A stretch of DNA of 36,520 nucleotides. Source: SAR324 cluster bacterium (GTDB lineage: Bacteria > SAR324 > NAC60-12). The first letter of the stretch is position 1. Each line of letters starts with the position of its first letter. The stretch is from NCBI GenBank assembly GCA_015231825.1, contig JADGAV010000046.1, positions 1 through 36,520 on the forward strand, read 5' to 3'. A program made the translations under genes and the position numbers. Shown piece after piece: positions 25,266-34,031 of this stretch. The notes below the pieces were generated by a model. The model did no database searches and had not been told where the DNA came from. It was given only the letters and a program-made list of their open reading frames with translations.

Positions 25266-26441
25266 ATGAAAAAAAACACTCCTCGAAAAAGCGCCTTCTG
25301 CTCGGAAAATGACATAAGTCTCGAAGAATTGCACCAGTTGTGCGGTACAGAAGCTGATTTTGCCGACTTTCCGTTGGCGAGTTCGCTGGAAAAAAACGTC
25401 CTTGTTTACGATGGAGATGAACTGCGCCGGGCAGTGAAACAAGGACAGTCCACTGAGTTTCAGAGTGAAATGGCGGCAGTGTTCAGCTCCGGGCCAGGAG
25501 TGCTGGTGTTAAAAGATGCCTACGGGGACACCACCGTGATCGATCGGATGAACATTGTGTTTGATCATCTGTTTGAGGAGCAGCGTCTGTTCACTGCCGG
25601 TAGTGATCATTTTTCCAAGGCAGGAGAAAATAGCAGAATTTGGAATACCTTTCAAAAAAGCGCCCTGCATTCACCCGACGCTTATATTGATTACTACAAG
25701 AACCCGCTGATTCGACTCGTGGCTGAATCCTGGCTGGGTCCGCACTATCAGCTGACAGCCCAAGTCAACGTCGTCCATCCGGGCGGTCGTGCCCAGATTT
25801 GCCATCGTGATTACCATCTCGGGTTTCAGGAAAATGATGAAGTTTCCCGCTATCCTCTGCACGCCCAGATCATGTCTCAATATTTAACGCTTCAAGGGGC
25901 CGTTGCCCATAGTGACATGCCCGTCGAAAGCGGACCAACCTTGTTTCTTCCCTATTCTCATCTATATCCGCTGGGTTATCTGGCATGGAGAGACGAAAGG
26001 TTCAGGGATTATTTTGCCCGGCATGCGGTTCAGTTGCCTTTGCTGAAAGGCGATGCTGTGTTCTTCAACCCTGCATTGCTTCACGCGGCAGGGGCCAATG
26101 ATACGCCAAATATTCACCGAATCGCCAATTTACTGCAAATCTCCTCCCCGTTTGCACGAGCGATGGAAAATGTCGACCTCTATCAGATTGTCGGCCATAT
26201 TTATTCGACAATTCTGGAAAAAGTTCGGGGCAATGCATTGACCGATACGGAATTGAACACACTGATAATGAACTCTTGCGACGGCTATTCATTCCCTTCC
26301 AATCTGGACACCGACCCGCCCCGTGAAAGCATGGCTCCCCTCACCGTTGAAGAGCTGTGCCACAATGCTGTTAGAGAAGAATGGAGTGATGAAATCTTCA
26401 AGCAGGCGCTGCAATCCCACTTTGCAAAACGGCAGCCTTAA
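25266..26441 (+). CDS. PhyH-family Fe(II)/2-oxoglutarate dioxygenase
   Basis: A 391-residue member of the phytanoyl-CoA dioxygenase family. The facial triad is visible: His180 and Asp182 (CHRDYHLGF) and distal His273 (FNPALLHAAG), with Arg285 placed to bind 2-oxoglutarate. QVNVVHPGGRAQ and AVAHSDMPVESGPTLFLPYSH are typical of a widespread subfamily of about 390 residues. The start at ATG 25266 follows AGAAGA; an upstream in-frame TTG at 25185 lies inside the previous gene. It begins 22 bases after the caspase-like gene, so it may be the last gene of that transcript although its chemistry looks unrelated. Its substrate is unknown. Confidence 0.87.
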   Translation: MKKNTPRKSAFCSENDISLEELHQLCGTEADFADFPLASSLEKNVLVYDGDELRRAVKQGQSTEFQSEMAAVFSSGPGVLVLKDAYGDTTVIDRMNIVFDHLFEEQRLFTAGSDHFSKAGENSRIWNTFQKSALHSPDAYIDYYKNPLIRLVAESWLGPHYQLTAQVNVVHPGGRAQICHRDYHLGFQENDEVSRYPLHAQIMSQYLTLQGAVAHSDMPVESGPTLFLPYSHLYPLGYLAWRDERFRDYFARHAVQLPLLKGDAVFFNPALLHAAGANDTPNIHRIANLLQISSPFARAMENVDLYQIVGHIYSTILEKVRGNALTDTELNTLIMNSCDGYSFPSNLDTDPPRESMAPLTVEELCHNAVREEWSDEIFKQALQSHFAKRQP

Positions 26442-26632
26442 AAAGTTCCTGCCGGGGCAAGTTCAACCCGCTTTTTGAAACCGGGAAGAGGACTGTATTT
26501 TTTTGATTCCCCGGCTCTATCGACGGATCTCGAAAACCTGTTGCTAATTTTTTTGAACAAGACATGATCAGCAGAAAAAAGGTGTCTTTTCCTGTGGAGT
26601 CATCGTAATGCCCAGCCGGCGAAATTCAATCA

Positions 26633-27472
26633 TCAAACTTGAGCTTCCAGTCCTTCGAATAATCCTCGTATGTAACCCATCGTAAAAGCTGCACAGGCGT
26701 TGCGATTGGGCTCATAAAGGAAGGGTTCCATGGCGATAGTCCCGTTGTAGCCTGTTTCTTTCAAAGCCCGCAGTATTTCCAAAAATCGGTCATCACCCTG
26801 TCCGGCAGCCCGTCTATTTTGATCATTGAACTGGACATGGGCCAGGTGACCTGTCGGCATCCAATGGCGGATCAGCTGTTCGACAGGAACAGATTCTGTT
26901 GAAGCCGCGGCACTGGTATCCACCATGGTTTTGAAAGCGCTGGAGTTTATTTGAGCGACAATGGAAACCGCATCAGATATGGTATTGATATAGTTGGTCA
27001 TTTCTCGGCGCAATGGTTCCAGGCAGTAAAGGACACCTGCCGCTTCGGCCCGGGCAGCCACTGCAAAGAAAATTTCCAGGGTCCGCTTTTCCGCTTCGGC
27101 CCGATCTTCCTTTTCGTCAATCATTCTTTGCCTGGGAGATCCGTGCACCAGGACCTTCCCCCCCAGTTCTGCACAGAGATCGACATTTGCGAACAGAACT
27201 TCCAGAGTTTCGCGGCGAACGGCATCCTCAGAGCTGGTGATCGATAAATTTTCCGGTTTGACCAATAACCAGTGCAGCCCCGTAACGGTGATTCCTGCAT
27301 CCGAAGCTGCTTTTTTAACCAAAGCAACCGTGTGCTTGGTGATCAAACGCGGATCCTCTGCGAGTGTGAAAGGGGCGATTTCAAGTCCGTCATAAGAAAG
27401 TGATGCTGCAAATTCAAATTGTTCCTCAATGGGACGATCAGAAATAACTTCATTGCACAAAGAAAATTTCAT
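26633..27472 (-). CDS. Xylose-isomerase-like TIM barrel (sugar isomerase/epimerase)
   Basis: A 279-residue AP-endonuclease-2/xylose-isomerase-like barrel of the sugar phosphate isomerase/epimerase type. The metal site typical of ketose 3-epimerases is visible: Glu152 (YCLEPL), Asp185 (TMVDTSA), His212 (AHVQFND) and Glu249 (IAMEPF). The start ATG 27472 follows AGGAGG at a good distance. It is transcribed away from the TetR gene, with a perfect palindrome in the shared upstream region, so TetR probably controls it. It may process an intermediate of the same pathway as the TctABC/enolase-superfamily operon. Epimerase, isomerase and inosose-dehydratase-like roles are all possible. Confidence 0.85.
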   Translation of the reverse strand: MKFSLCNEVISDRPIEEQFEFAASLSYDGLEIAPFTLAEDPRLITKHTVALVKKAASDAGITVTGLHWLLVKPENLSITSSEDAVRRETLEVLFANVDLCAELGGKVLVHGSPRQRMIDEKEDRAEAEKRTLEIFFAVAARAEAAGVLYCLEPLRREMTNYINTISDAVSIVAQINSSAFKTMVDTSAAASTESVPVEQLIRHWMPTGHLAHVQFNDQNRRAAGQGDDRFLEILRALKETGYNGTIAMEPFLYEPNRNACAAFTMGYIRGLFEGLEAQV

Positions 27473-27539
27473 TTTCTGTCTGCCTCCTGCTTCGTGTATG
27501 AACTGAAAAAGACATTTTTGTCCTGAACAGATTCAAAAA

Positions 27540-27567
27540 ATTATCCTGCATTTGCTTTCTTTGAAAA
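27540..27567 (-). promoter_or_regulatory. Candidate promoter for the TIM-barrel gene
   Basis: On the minus strand TTTTCA (27562-27567) and GATAAT (27540-27545) are spaced by 16 bases, giving a start near 27533. The palindrome at 27581-27596 lies 13 bases upstream of the -35. The match is modest. Confidence 0.25.
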
Positions 27568-27580
27568 ATTATGAGAAAAC

Positions 27581-27596
27581 TTAACGTAAACGTTAA
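27581..27596. promoter_or_regulatory. Palindromic operator candidate for the TetR regulator
   Basis: TTAACGT-AA-ACGTTAA is a perfect 7+7 inverted repeat around two bases, centred in the divergent region between the TIM-barrel gene and tetR. Its right half with flank (AACGTTAATTA, 27589-27599) recurs exactly at 28347-28357 before the DUF3604 gene. Its position and symmetry fit TetR autoregulation. Confidence 0.6.
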
Positions 27597-27629
27597 TTAG
27601 GTTCAAGCGCTAAATCCGTTCAAAGCATC

Positions 27630-28358
27630 ATGCCTTCTCTCAAAAAAGCTCCTGAAGCGACAAAGCGGGATGCCGTCAAAACACGGGCCCGAATTTTGGA
27701 TGCGGCCCAATCGCTTTTCTGCAAACACGGTCTGGACGGTTCGACAGTGGAAGCAATTGCCAAGGTTGCGGTCGTCAATAAACGCATGGTTTATTATTAT
27801 TTCGGGGGCAAGGCCGAGCTCTACCTGGCAGTACTCGAAAAGACCTATGCCAACAGGCGTCAGCACGATTCTGTTTTGGAAATGACTGAAGGCGATCCCG
27901 AGCAATGCATGCGTCGACTGGTCCGGTCATCGTTCAGATATTGCCGCAATAATCCGGATTACATCAAACTTCTGCTGGCGGAAAATCTCAACGGAGCAAA
28001 GCATCTCCGTCGTTCCAAAAAGGTTTTGAATTTACACAGCCCCCTGCTTGAAAAGCTCGGTGCATTGTTGGAACGTGGCCAGCAAATCGGACTTTTCCGC
28101 GCTTATACGGATCCGCTGCAAGTTTATCTGACCATTGCCAGTCTGTGTTTTTTCTATCATTCAAACAACGCTACATTGTCCACTGTATTCGGGCGAGATT
28201 TTTCCAGCAGCGACAGTTCAATAGAACGTGAAGTCCATGTAGAGGACGTTGTCTTGAGTTATCTCAAAACGCGACCTTCAGTTGAAAAGAAAACGAGGCA
28301 TCAGGAAAGTGCTGGACATAAGCCGTTGGAAATGATTAAACACGATAACGTTAATTAA
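27630..28358 (+). CDS. TetR/AcrR-family transcriptional regulator
   Basis: A 242-residue TetR-type repressor. The N-terminal helix-turn-helix is clear: ARILDAAQSLFCKHGLDGSTVEAIAKVAVVN in part, then KRMVYYYFGGKAELYLAVL, which is the family hallmark Y-Y-F-x-x-K-x-x-L. The C-terminal ligand domain (about 75-205) resembles the TetR_C_6/RutR-like type with LVRSSFRYCRNNPDYIKLLL. The start ATG 27630 has no strong ribosome site. The last codons (DNVN-stop) contain a copy of the operator motif. It is flanked by a divergent TIM-barrel gene and a co-directional uptake/catabolic operon, the likely targets. The inducer is presumably the imported acid or a product of it. Confidence 0.92.
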   Translation: MPSLKKAPEATKRDAVKTRARILDAAQSLFCKHGLDGSTVEAIAKVAVVNKRMVYYYFGGKAELYLAVLEKTYANRRQHDSVLEMTEGDPEQCMRRLVRSSFRYCRNNPDYIKLLLAENLNGAKHLRRSKKVLNLHSPLLEKLGALLERGQQIGLFRAYTDPLQVYLTIASLCFFYHSNNATLSTVFGRDFSSSDSSIEREVHVEDVVLSYLKTRPSVEKKTRHQESAGHKPLEMIKHDNVN

Positions 28359-28359
28359 C
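28347..28359. promoter_or_regulatory. Second operator-motif copy overlapping the tetR stop codon
   Basis: AACGTTAATTA (28347-28357) repeats the right half and flank of the intergenic palindrome exactly, and GTTAATTAAC (28350-28359) is itself a 10-base palindrome. The left half-site is degenerate. It lies 18 bases upstream of the GTG start of the DUF3604 gene and includes the tetR stop codon (28356-28358). Confidence 0.5.
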
Positions 28360-28377
28360 AAAAAAAAGGAAACCCTT

Positions 28378-29874
28378 GTGGGCCAAAACTACCAGATACT
28401 TTTTGGTGACATTCACAATCACAATGCCTGCGGTTATGGAATCGGCTCCATGGAGCGAAGCATCGAAATTGCTCGCGCCCATTTAGACTTCTTTGCCTTC
28501 ACCGGTCACTCTAGCTGGCACGACATGCAGTCGATGGAAGGAGGACGGGAAAACCATTGGCTCAAGGGATTTCAGAAACTTCGTGATCAATGGCCCCGTG
28601 TCCAGGGTTTGATCAGGGAGGCCAATCAGAACCGCGACTTTTCTGCTTTTCTCGGCTTTGAATGGCATTCAAGCTTTTTTGGAGACCACTGTGTTGTTTT
28701 TCCGGATGATGATCAACCCGTTGCCTACCCCGATCATGTCAATGAACTCCGTCGATTTTGCCTGGAAAAAAATGCGCTCATGATCCCCCACCATCTGGCT
28801 TACCCTGAAGGAAACCGGGGGGTGAACTGGTCGGTATTTGAACCGGACTGCACACCGGTTGTAGAGATTTTTTCAGAACATGGCAACTCTGAAGATGATC
28901 GCGGTCCTTTCCCGTTTTTCTCTCATTCCATGGGAGGGCGCGCGACCTCAAATACGGTGAGGGCGGCATTGAACAAAGGCCTGGAATTCGGCTTTGTTGC
29001 TTCATCAGACAGCCATTCTGGATTTCCTGGTGCCTACGGTGAAGGGTTGATGGCGGCCCTGTGCACGGACAATTCACGCCAGGCTATTTTTGAAGCGATT
29101 TGGGCCCGCCGTACCTATGCCTTGACTGGCGACAGAATTGAAGTGGATTTCACAGTCGATGGCAATTCTATGGGGTCGTCCATTGAAAGCGCGGACACGG
29201 TGGAAATCGCTTTTGATGTGGCGGGCCGAGACGAAATGGATGTTGTTGAATTGATCCGGGACGGGCATGTGGTCTCACGTGCCTTTCCCCAAACAAAATC
29301 AGACTTGAAACAGGCCTCTAAAGAACCGATACAGGTCCGGCTTGAGTGGGGCTGGGGACCCTGGGGGGATTTGGCATTAGAAAGAACCTGTGACTGGCAA
29401 TTTGATTTGAAAGTCAAGAATGGCCGTCTTCTGAGGCATTTCCCGTGTTTGCAGTCAGGACCCTTTGATGAGCAGCGCCGACATCGTTTTCAACCCCTGG
29501 TGGATGGTTTGTCGGCCACCTCTTATACGTCACGCCGCGGCGCCTATCGCCAGGTTCCGAATCAAAGTCTTGTTCTGGAAATTGATGGGGATGCCGGTAC
29601 AGAAGTAATATGGACTTTTCATAAACCAGTTCCTCAACAAGGTTCTGCTAAATTAAGCGAGTTGTATGAAAGTTCGCTGATTCAGCTGACCGGTCCATTT
29701 CCCAAAGAAAGCTTTTTATGGCATCGCCTCGTGCCACAGCCTGCAAGTCGTATCAGCGGAACATGCAGTCTGGAAATTGCAGACGGACGCAGCGCTGTTT
29801 ATTTGCGCGCCCGCCAGGCAAACGGGCACTTAGCCTGGGCAAGTCCAGTATTTGTCCATCGACGTGAAAGGTAA
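28378..29874 (+). CDS. DUF3604 / PHP-like metal-dependent hydrolase
   Basis: A 498-residue protein of the DUF3604 type, related to PHP-domain phosphoesterases. PHP-like metal-ligand motifs appear in order: GDIHNHN (Asp11, His13, His15), FTGHSSWHD (His44), GFEWHS, MIPHHLAYP and SSDSHSGFPG. The remainder (about 250-498) is beta-rich (DVVELIRDGHVVSRAFP, RAVYLRARQ-like end), as usual for the family. The start is GTG 28378, preceded by AAAAGGAAA; no in-frame ATG gives the GDIH motif. DUF3604 genes commonly sit beside tripartite tricarboxylate transporters, as here. The reaction is unknown. No signal peptide is seen, so it should be cytoplasmic. Confidence 0.87.
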   Translation: MGQNYQILFGDIHNHNACGYGIGSMERSIEIARAHLDFFAFTGHSSWHDMQSMEGGRENHWLKGFQKLRDQWPRVQGLIREANQNRDFSAFLGFEWHSSFFGDHCVVFPDDDQPVAYPDHVNELRRFCLEKNALMIPHHLAYPEGNRGVNWSVFEPDCTPVVEIFSEHGNSEDDRGPFPFFSHSMGGRATSNTVRAALNKGLEFGFVASSDSHSGFPGAYGEGLMAALCTDNSRQAIFEAIWARRTYALTGDRIEVDFTVDGNSMGSSIESADTVEIAFDVAGRDEMDVVELIRDGHVVSRAFPQTKSDLKQASKEPIQVRLEWGWGPWGDLALERTCDWQFDLKVKNGRLLRHFPCLQSGPFDEQRRHRFQPLVDGLSATSYTSRRGAYRQVPNQSLVLEIDGDAGTEVIWTFHKPVPQQGSAKLSELYESSLIQLTGPFPKESFLWHRLVPQPASRISGTCSLEIADGRSAVYLRARQANGHLAWASPVFVHRRER

Positions 29875-29946
29875 GCAGTCTTCGCAAAAAATGCGCAAGG
29901 CATGTATGAATCCCGTAATCCAATGACCCAATGTAGGAGACTTGTT

Positions 29947-30906
29947 ATGTTGAATAAAATTAAAAAATCCAGCCTGTTGGCGGGTGCAGCTATCGTGCTC
30001 GCTCTTTCTGCCGCAGGTTCAGCAATAGCTGAAACTTATCCTTCAAAACCAATTACGTTTGTAGTCCCCTGGGGAGCTGGTGGGCGAACAGACATCGTAG
30101 GCCGCATGGTTTCGAACGTGATCGGTTCTATCCTCGAACAGCCGATTGCCGTTGTTAACCGCACCGGCGGCCGCGGAGCCATTGGTACAAAGTATGTTCT
30201 GGACGCTGCAAAGGATGGCTACACCGTGCTTGTCACAACACCCGGTAACCAGATTCTCGGACCTGTTCATCGAAATGTTGGCTTTGTCCCCAGTGATTTC
30301 CGGGGAATTGGCCGTGTTGCCGTCGGTTCTGTTATTTTGGCAGCCAACAAAAATCAGCCATTTTCGGATGGAAAGTCCCTGCTGGAATATGCGAAAGCCA
30401 ATCCGGGAAAGGTTTCCTACTCCGCGGTCAAAAATGTGCTTCCCTGGCTGGCAGCCGAGGCATTGGCAGGTAAAGCGGGTCTCAAGTTCAAGCACGTTCC
30501 GGCCAAAGGAGATGCCGAAGCGGTCCCTATGGCTCTTGGCGGCCACGTTAATTTGGTTTCTTCCTCCAGTTTGAATTCCATTGCCAGCCACATTGAAGCG
30601 GGTACTTTGATCCCGTTGATTGTCTTTGCTGACAAACGCCTGGCAGAATTGCCCGATACACCAACAGCCACTGAACTGGGATATGCCGTCACGGCCAGTC
30701 CCTGGACGGGGATTGCCGTCGCTAAAGGTGTCCCGGAAGACAGAATTAGTGTGCTTCGCGATGCTTTGAAGAAAGCAGTCGAAACCAAATCGATTGCCAA
30801 TTTTGCCAAAGCGTCTAAAACGACACTTTCCTATCTGGATGGTCCTGGTTTTGAAAAGCAGTGGGATAGCGAGTTCTCGACATTCAAAGAAGTTGTAGGA
30901 AAGTAA
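29947..30906 (+). CDS. tctC: TctC-type periplasmic solute-binding protein
   Basis: A 320-residue substrate-binding protein of the tripartite tricarboxylate transporter (Bug) family. The signal peptide spans about residues 1-28, ending GSAIAE. The family hallmarks are YPSKPITFVVPWGAGGRTDIVGRM in part, RTGGRGAIGTKYV, DGYTVLVTTPG and the late TASPWTGIAVAKGVP. These proteins bind carboxylates through water-bridged contacts. The start ATG 29947 has TAGGAG nearby; the open frame reaches 29902 but the extension adds nothing signal-like. It begins 72 bases after the DUF3604 gene and 7 bases ahead of tctB. The ligand cannot be read from sequence. Confidence 0.93.
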   Translation: MLNKIKKSSLLAGAAIVLALSAAGSAIAETYPSKPITFVVPWGAGGRTDIVGRMVSNVIGSILEQPIAVVNRTGGRGAIGTKYVLDAAKDGYTVLVTTPGNQILGPVHRNVGFVPSDFRGIGRVAVGSVILAANKNQPFSDGKSLLEYAKANPGKVSYSAVKNVLPWLAAEALAGKAGLKFKHVPAKGDAEAVPMALGGHVNLVSSSSLNSIASHIEAGTLIPLIVFADKRLAELPDTPTATELGYAVTASPWTGIAVAKGVPEDRISVLRDALKKAVETKSIANFAKASKTTLSYLDGPGFEKQWDSEFSTFKEVVGK

Positions 30907-30913
30907 ACTGAAT

Positions 30914-31390
30914 ATGCGAAGCACGCGAAAAGGGAGTCGGGACATTCTTTCAGGCAGTGTTCTGCTGATTGCCAGTCTGTCACTGTATCTCCTGATCCCC
31001 GGACAGGTGGAAACATTGGAAGGAGAAACCCTCACTCCCGCGTCAATGCCGATGGCAATCGCTGCTTTTATTGCTGTCTTGTCTGCCATTCTAATATTCC
31101 TGGGGATTCGGCAGCGCCGCCTGGACCTTCAGGAAAAACCTCTCATTCCGGAGGGGGGAGGAATCTATCTCGGTGCCACGATTGTTGTCATGCTGGTTTA
31201 TGTCGCACTCATTTCCTGGGCCGGATATATCGCTGCAACGGCATTGGTATTATTGGCCTTGGCACTGTTGTTCGGCAATCGAAACTGGAAGCATATTTTA
31301 TTGATGATGCTCATTGCACCACCTCTCATTATGCTGTTTTTCCGCTACACTATGCTGGTCCTGCTGCCGCAGGGTATTTTTTTCAGCTAA
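30914..31390 (+). CDS. tctB: TctB-type small membrane subunit
   Basis: A 158-residue protein with four hydrophobic segments (about 11-29, 45-63, 83-105 and 108-150 as paired helices), the size and layout of TctB. Early residues DILSGSVLLIASLSLYLLIPGQVETLEG resemble the family's first helix and the loop leading to a conserved Pro (TPASMPM). It lies between tctC and tctA with gaps of 7 and 18 bases, which confirms the assignment despite the family's low sequence conservation. Confidence 0.88.
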   Translation: MRSTRKGSRDILSGSVLLIASLSLYLLIPGQVETLEGETLTPASMPMAIAAFIAVLSAILIFLGIRQRRLDLQEKPLIPEGGGIYLGATIVVMLVYVALISWAGYIAATALVLLALALLFGNRNWKHILLMMLIAPPLIMLFFRYTMLVLLPQGIFFS

Positions 31391-31408
31391 GAGGCAGGAA
31401 GCAGGTCT

Positions 31409-32911
31409 ATGGAACAATTTTTTGTCGGACTGGATCAAATACTTCAGGTACAAAATATTCTCCTGATGGTTGTCGGTTTGATTATCGGGATCGTCATCGG
31501 CGCCATACCCGGATTGAATGTCCCATTGGCAGTCGCACTGGCACTTCCCTTTACCTTCAAACTGGCTCCCCTCGCCGGACTTTCCATGCTGATCGGTATC
31601 TACAAAGGCGGCACCTACGGGGGTTCCATCGCGGCCATATTGCTCAACGTCCCGGGAACTCCGGCTGCCGCAGCCACTGCAATTGACGGGAATGCATTGG
31701 CTTTGCAGGGCAAAGCAGGCAAGGCTCTGAAACTCTCTATTTATGCTTCGATCTTCGGAGAACTGGCCAGCGACATTGTCCTGATTGTTGCCGCTGCCCA
31801 GGTTGCAAAAATTGCCTTGAGCTTCGGTCCTCCAGAGTTTTTTACTCTGGGACTTTTTGCACTGACGATTATCGGGCTTGTTTCAGGCACCGGCCTGACT
31901 CGGGGGCTCATTGCCGGAGCACTGGGGATTTTGCTTTCAATGGTAGGAATAGATCCGATTGAAGGAGAAGTCCGAATGGCATTCGGCGTCTATGAATTAA
32001 CGGGCGGGTTGAAATTTATTGCCCTGATCATTGGTGCATTTGCAATTTCAGAAGCCTTGGTGCAGGTTGAAAAAAGTGTTTTGAAAAAGGCGGTTTTCAA
32101 TGTTTTGGAAATTTCTAAAAATCCTGAAGATAACCGGGTTTCGCGTGAAGACTTTAAAAAGGTCTTACCCGCCATGCTGCGCGGTACTCCTTTGGGTATT
32201 TTTATCGGTGCAATCCCCGGCATTGGATCTTCGATCGCAGCTTTTCTGAGTTATGGGATTGCCAGGCGATTTTCCAGGGAACCCGAAAAATTTGGTTCCG
32301 GCTCGATTGAAGGTGTTGCCGCAGCAGAAAGCGCCAACAATGCAGTCACCGGATCAACGCTCATTCCCTTGCTCACGCTGGGAATTCCAGGCGATGTCAT
32401 CACGGCGATCATGCTGGGTGCCCTCACGGTGCATGGTCTGATTCCCGGACCGACATTATTCAGTCAGCAGGGGGATTTCATAACCGCTTTGTTCATCGGC
32501 ATGCTGATTGTGACCTGCCTGCATTTCGTGGTGGCCATGATTGGTCTGCCCCTGTTTATCCGTGCGGTCCGGGTGCCGCGCGGTGTTTTGTTTCCGCTTG
32601 TGATTGTTGTATGCGTCACTGGAACATTGGTCGCCACAGCCAGTATATTTGATGTCTTCGTTATGCTTGGCTTTGGTTTTTTGGGCTATCTCATGGTCAA
32701 ATTTGGTTTTCCGATTGCGTCGATGCTGATCGGATTTATTCTCGGTCCTTTGGTGGAAGTGTCACTGCGTCAAAGCATGGTTCTTTCTGATAATTCGTTG
32801 GATATCTTTTTTACACGCCCTGTCCCAGCCATTTTCCTGGTTTTGACCGCAATAGTGATCATCAGCGTTGGCTGGCAACGCTACAAGGAGATGAAACAAA
32901 ATGAAAATTGA
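31409..32911 (+). CDS. tctA: TctA-type large membrane subunit
   Basis: A 500-residue polytopic permease. Both signature repeats of TctA are present: IGAIPGLNVPLAVALALPFTF with YKGGTYGGSIAAILLNVPGTP near the N-terminus, and IFIGAIPGIGSSIAAFLSYG with ESANNAVTGSTLIPLLTLGIPGD in the middle. About ten to twelve membrane segments are visible. It forms the transport channel with TctB, loaded by TctC, probably driven by an ion gradient. The start ATG 31409 has an AGGAAGCAGG region ahead. It overlaps the next gene by 11 bases. Confidence 0.95.
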   Translation: MEQFFVGLDQILQVQNILLMVVGLIIGIVIGAIPGLNVPLAVALALPFTFKLAPLAGLSMLIGIYKGGTYGGSIAAILLNVPGTPAAAATAIDGNALALQGKAGKALKLSIYASIFGELASDIVLIVAAAQVAKIALSFGPPEFFTLGLFALTIIGLVSGTGLTRGLIAGALGILLSMVGIDPIEGEVRMAFGVYELTGGLKFIALIIGAFAISEALVQVEKSVLKKAVFNVLEISKNPEDNRVSREDFKKVLPAMLRGTPLGIFIGAIPGIGSSIAAFLSYGIARRFSREPEKFGSGSIEGVAAAESANNAVTGSTLIPLLTLGIPGDVITAIMLGALTVHGLIPGPTLFSQQGDFITALFIGMLIVTCLHFVVAMIGLPLFIRAVRVPRGVLFPLVIVVCVTGTLVATASIFDVFVMLGFGFLGYLMVKFGFPIASMLIGFILGPLVEVSLRQSMVLSDNSLDIFFTRPVPAIFLVLTAIVIISVGWQRYKEMKQNEN

Positions 32912-34031
32912 ACGAATCGAACTGTTTCCGGTTGTCCTGCCTTTGCGTTCGGTGTTGACGTTGCCCCGCGGAGCCTCACGAACCCTGGCTGAAGGCAAAC
33001 AAATAATCCTGGTCAAAATAAGCGCTGACGATGGAACGGTTGGATGGGGCGAGGCGGGTCCGAGCCGTCGCTGGTCTCCTGAAACAACTCACTCCACTTA
33101 TACAACAATCAAGCATTACCTGGCTCCTGAACTGATCGGTCACGATGCATTCGACATCCAGGGAGTACATTCCATAATGAATACGGAATTGGCGACAGGC
33201 CTGGATCCGGGTCAGCCTGTTGCCAAAGCGGCTATTGATTTAGCCCTTCATGATCTGATCTGCAAGAAGCTTGGAATTACTCTACAGACCTGGTTGGGGT
33301 CAAAAGCCGAAAACGGGATTGAGCTTTCTTATCTGGTCTCTGTGCCTGATCCGGATAAAGCCGCTGAAGTGACCACAAAAGCGCTTGCTGAAGGCTACAA
33401 GGCATTTAAAGTCAAGGTCGGCCATAACCCGGATGTCGATGTGGCCAATGTCAAAGCCGTCATGGAAACAGCACCGGATTGCGTCGTCTGGCCGGATGCC
33501 AATCAAGGTTACACTCTCAATCAGGCCTTGAGCATGGCCCGTGCATTTGAGGATTTGGGGATCGAAGTTTTTGAACAACCGATCCCGATGACGGATGTCT
33601 ATGGCATGCGGAAACTGATGCAGCGCACTTCACTTTCCATTGTTTTGGATGAAGCCGCTATGGGCATTCCCTATATGATCGAACTGCTGCGTCGTGAAGC
33701 AGTGGACGGCATCGCCATTAAAGTCAACAAAGTGGGTGGGATTCATTACGCGCGGCAAATGTGTGATTTGGCACGCAACGCCGGTATGGTGCTGATCGGC
33801 AGCGGATTGATGGATGCGCCCATCGGATTTGCCGCTTCGGTCCATTTGTTTGCTGCCTATGGGATCACTTTCCCTGCCGATCTCAACGGCCCCCAGCACA
33901 TGAGCGATGATTATCTGGCAGCCCCTTTTCCGATGGAAGGCAAACGGGCTCTGGTGCCGACAGCACCGGGTCTGGGCATAGAAATTGATGAAGACAAAAT
34001 ACGTTCCATGGCTCTGGATTTATCCCTTTGA
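32901..34031 (+). CDS. Enolase-superfamily enzyme, muconate-lactonizing subgroup
   Basis: A 376-residue mandelate racemase/muconate-lactonizing-type enzyme. Acid-base and metal residues are visible: Lys170 and Lys172 (AFKVKVG), metal ligands Asp199 (WPDANQG), Glu225 (FEQPIP) and Asp250 (VLDEA), and Lys274 on the opposite face (IAIKVNKVGG). The KxK plus Lys pair is the MLE-subgroup arrangement, which includes cycloisomerases, o-succinylbenzoate synthases and dipeptide epimerases. It overlaps tctA and is last in the TetR-linked operon, so it probably acts on the imported acid or a derivative. The exact reaction is open. Confidence 0.9.
   Translation: MKIERIELFPVVLPLRSVLTLPRGASRTLAEGKQIILVKISADDGTVGWGEAGPSRRWSPETTHSTYTTIKHYLAPELIGHDAFDIQGVHSIMNTELATGLDPGQPVAKAAIDLALHDLICKKLGITLQTWLGSKAENGIELSYLVSVPDPDKAAEVTTKALAEGYKAFKVKVGHNPDVDVANVKAVMETAPDCVVWPDANQGYTLNQALSMARAFEDLGIEVFEQPIPMTDVYGMRKLMQRTSLSIVLDEAAMGIPYMIELLRREAVDGIAIKVNKVGGIHYARQMCDLARNAGMVLIGSGLMDAPIGFAASVHLFAAYGITFPADLNGPQHMSDDYLAAPFPMEGKRALVPTAPGLGIEIDEDKIRSMALDLSL

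Noticed and set aside
9690..26441. Idea that MoxR, vWA and caspase-like genes form an antiviral conflict (vWA-MoxR ternary) system
   Set aside because: The caspase-like protein is exported and lacks the catalytic Cys, the partners are BatA/DUF4159/DUF4175 envelope proteins, and no effector-associated domain is visible. An envelope role fits better.
26442..26632. T-tract and CCGGG/CCCCGG near 26490-26515 as a terminator after the PhyH gene
   Set aside because: The T residues lie inside the would-be loop and not after the stem, and the stem is short and bulged.
30043..31089. Minus-strand open frame of 348 codons antisense to tctC/tctB
   Set aside because: It covers two confidently identified genes in full, its product is Cys/Arg/Ile-rich without family resemblance, and it has no ribosome site.
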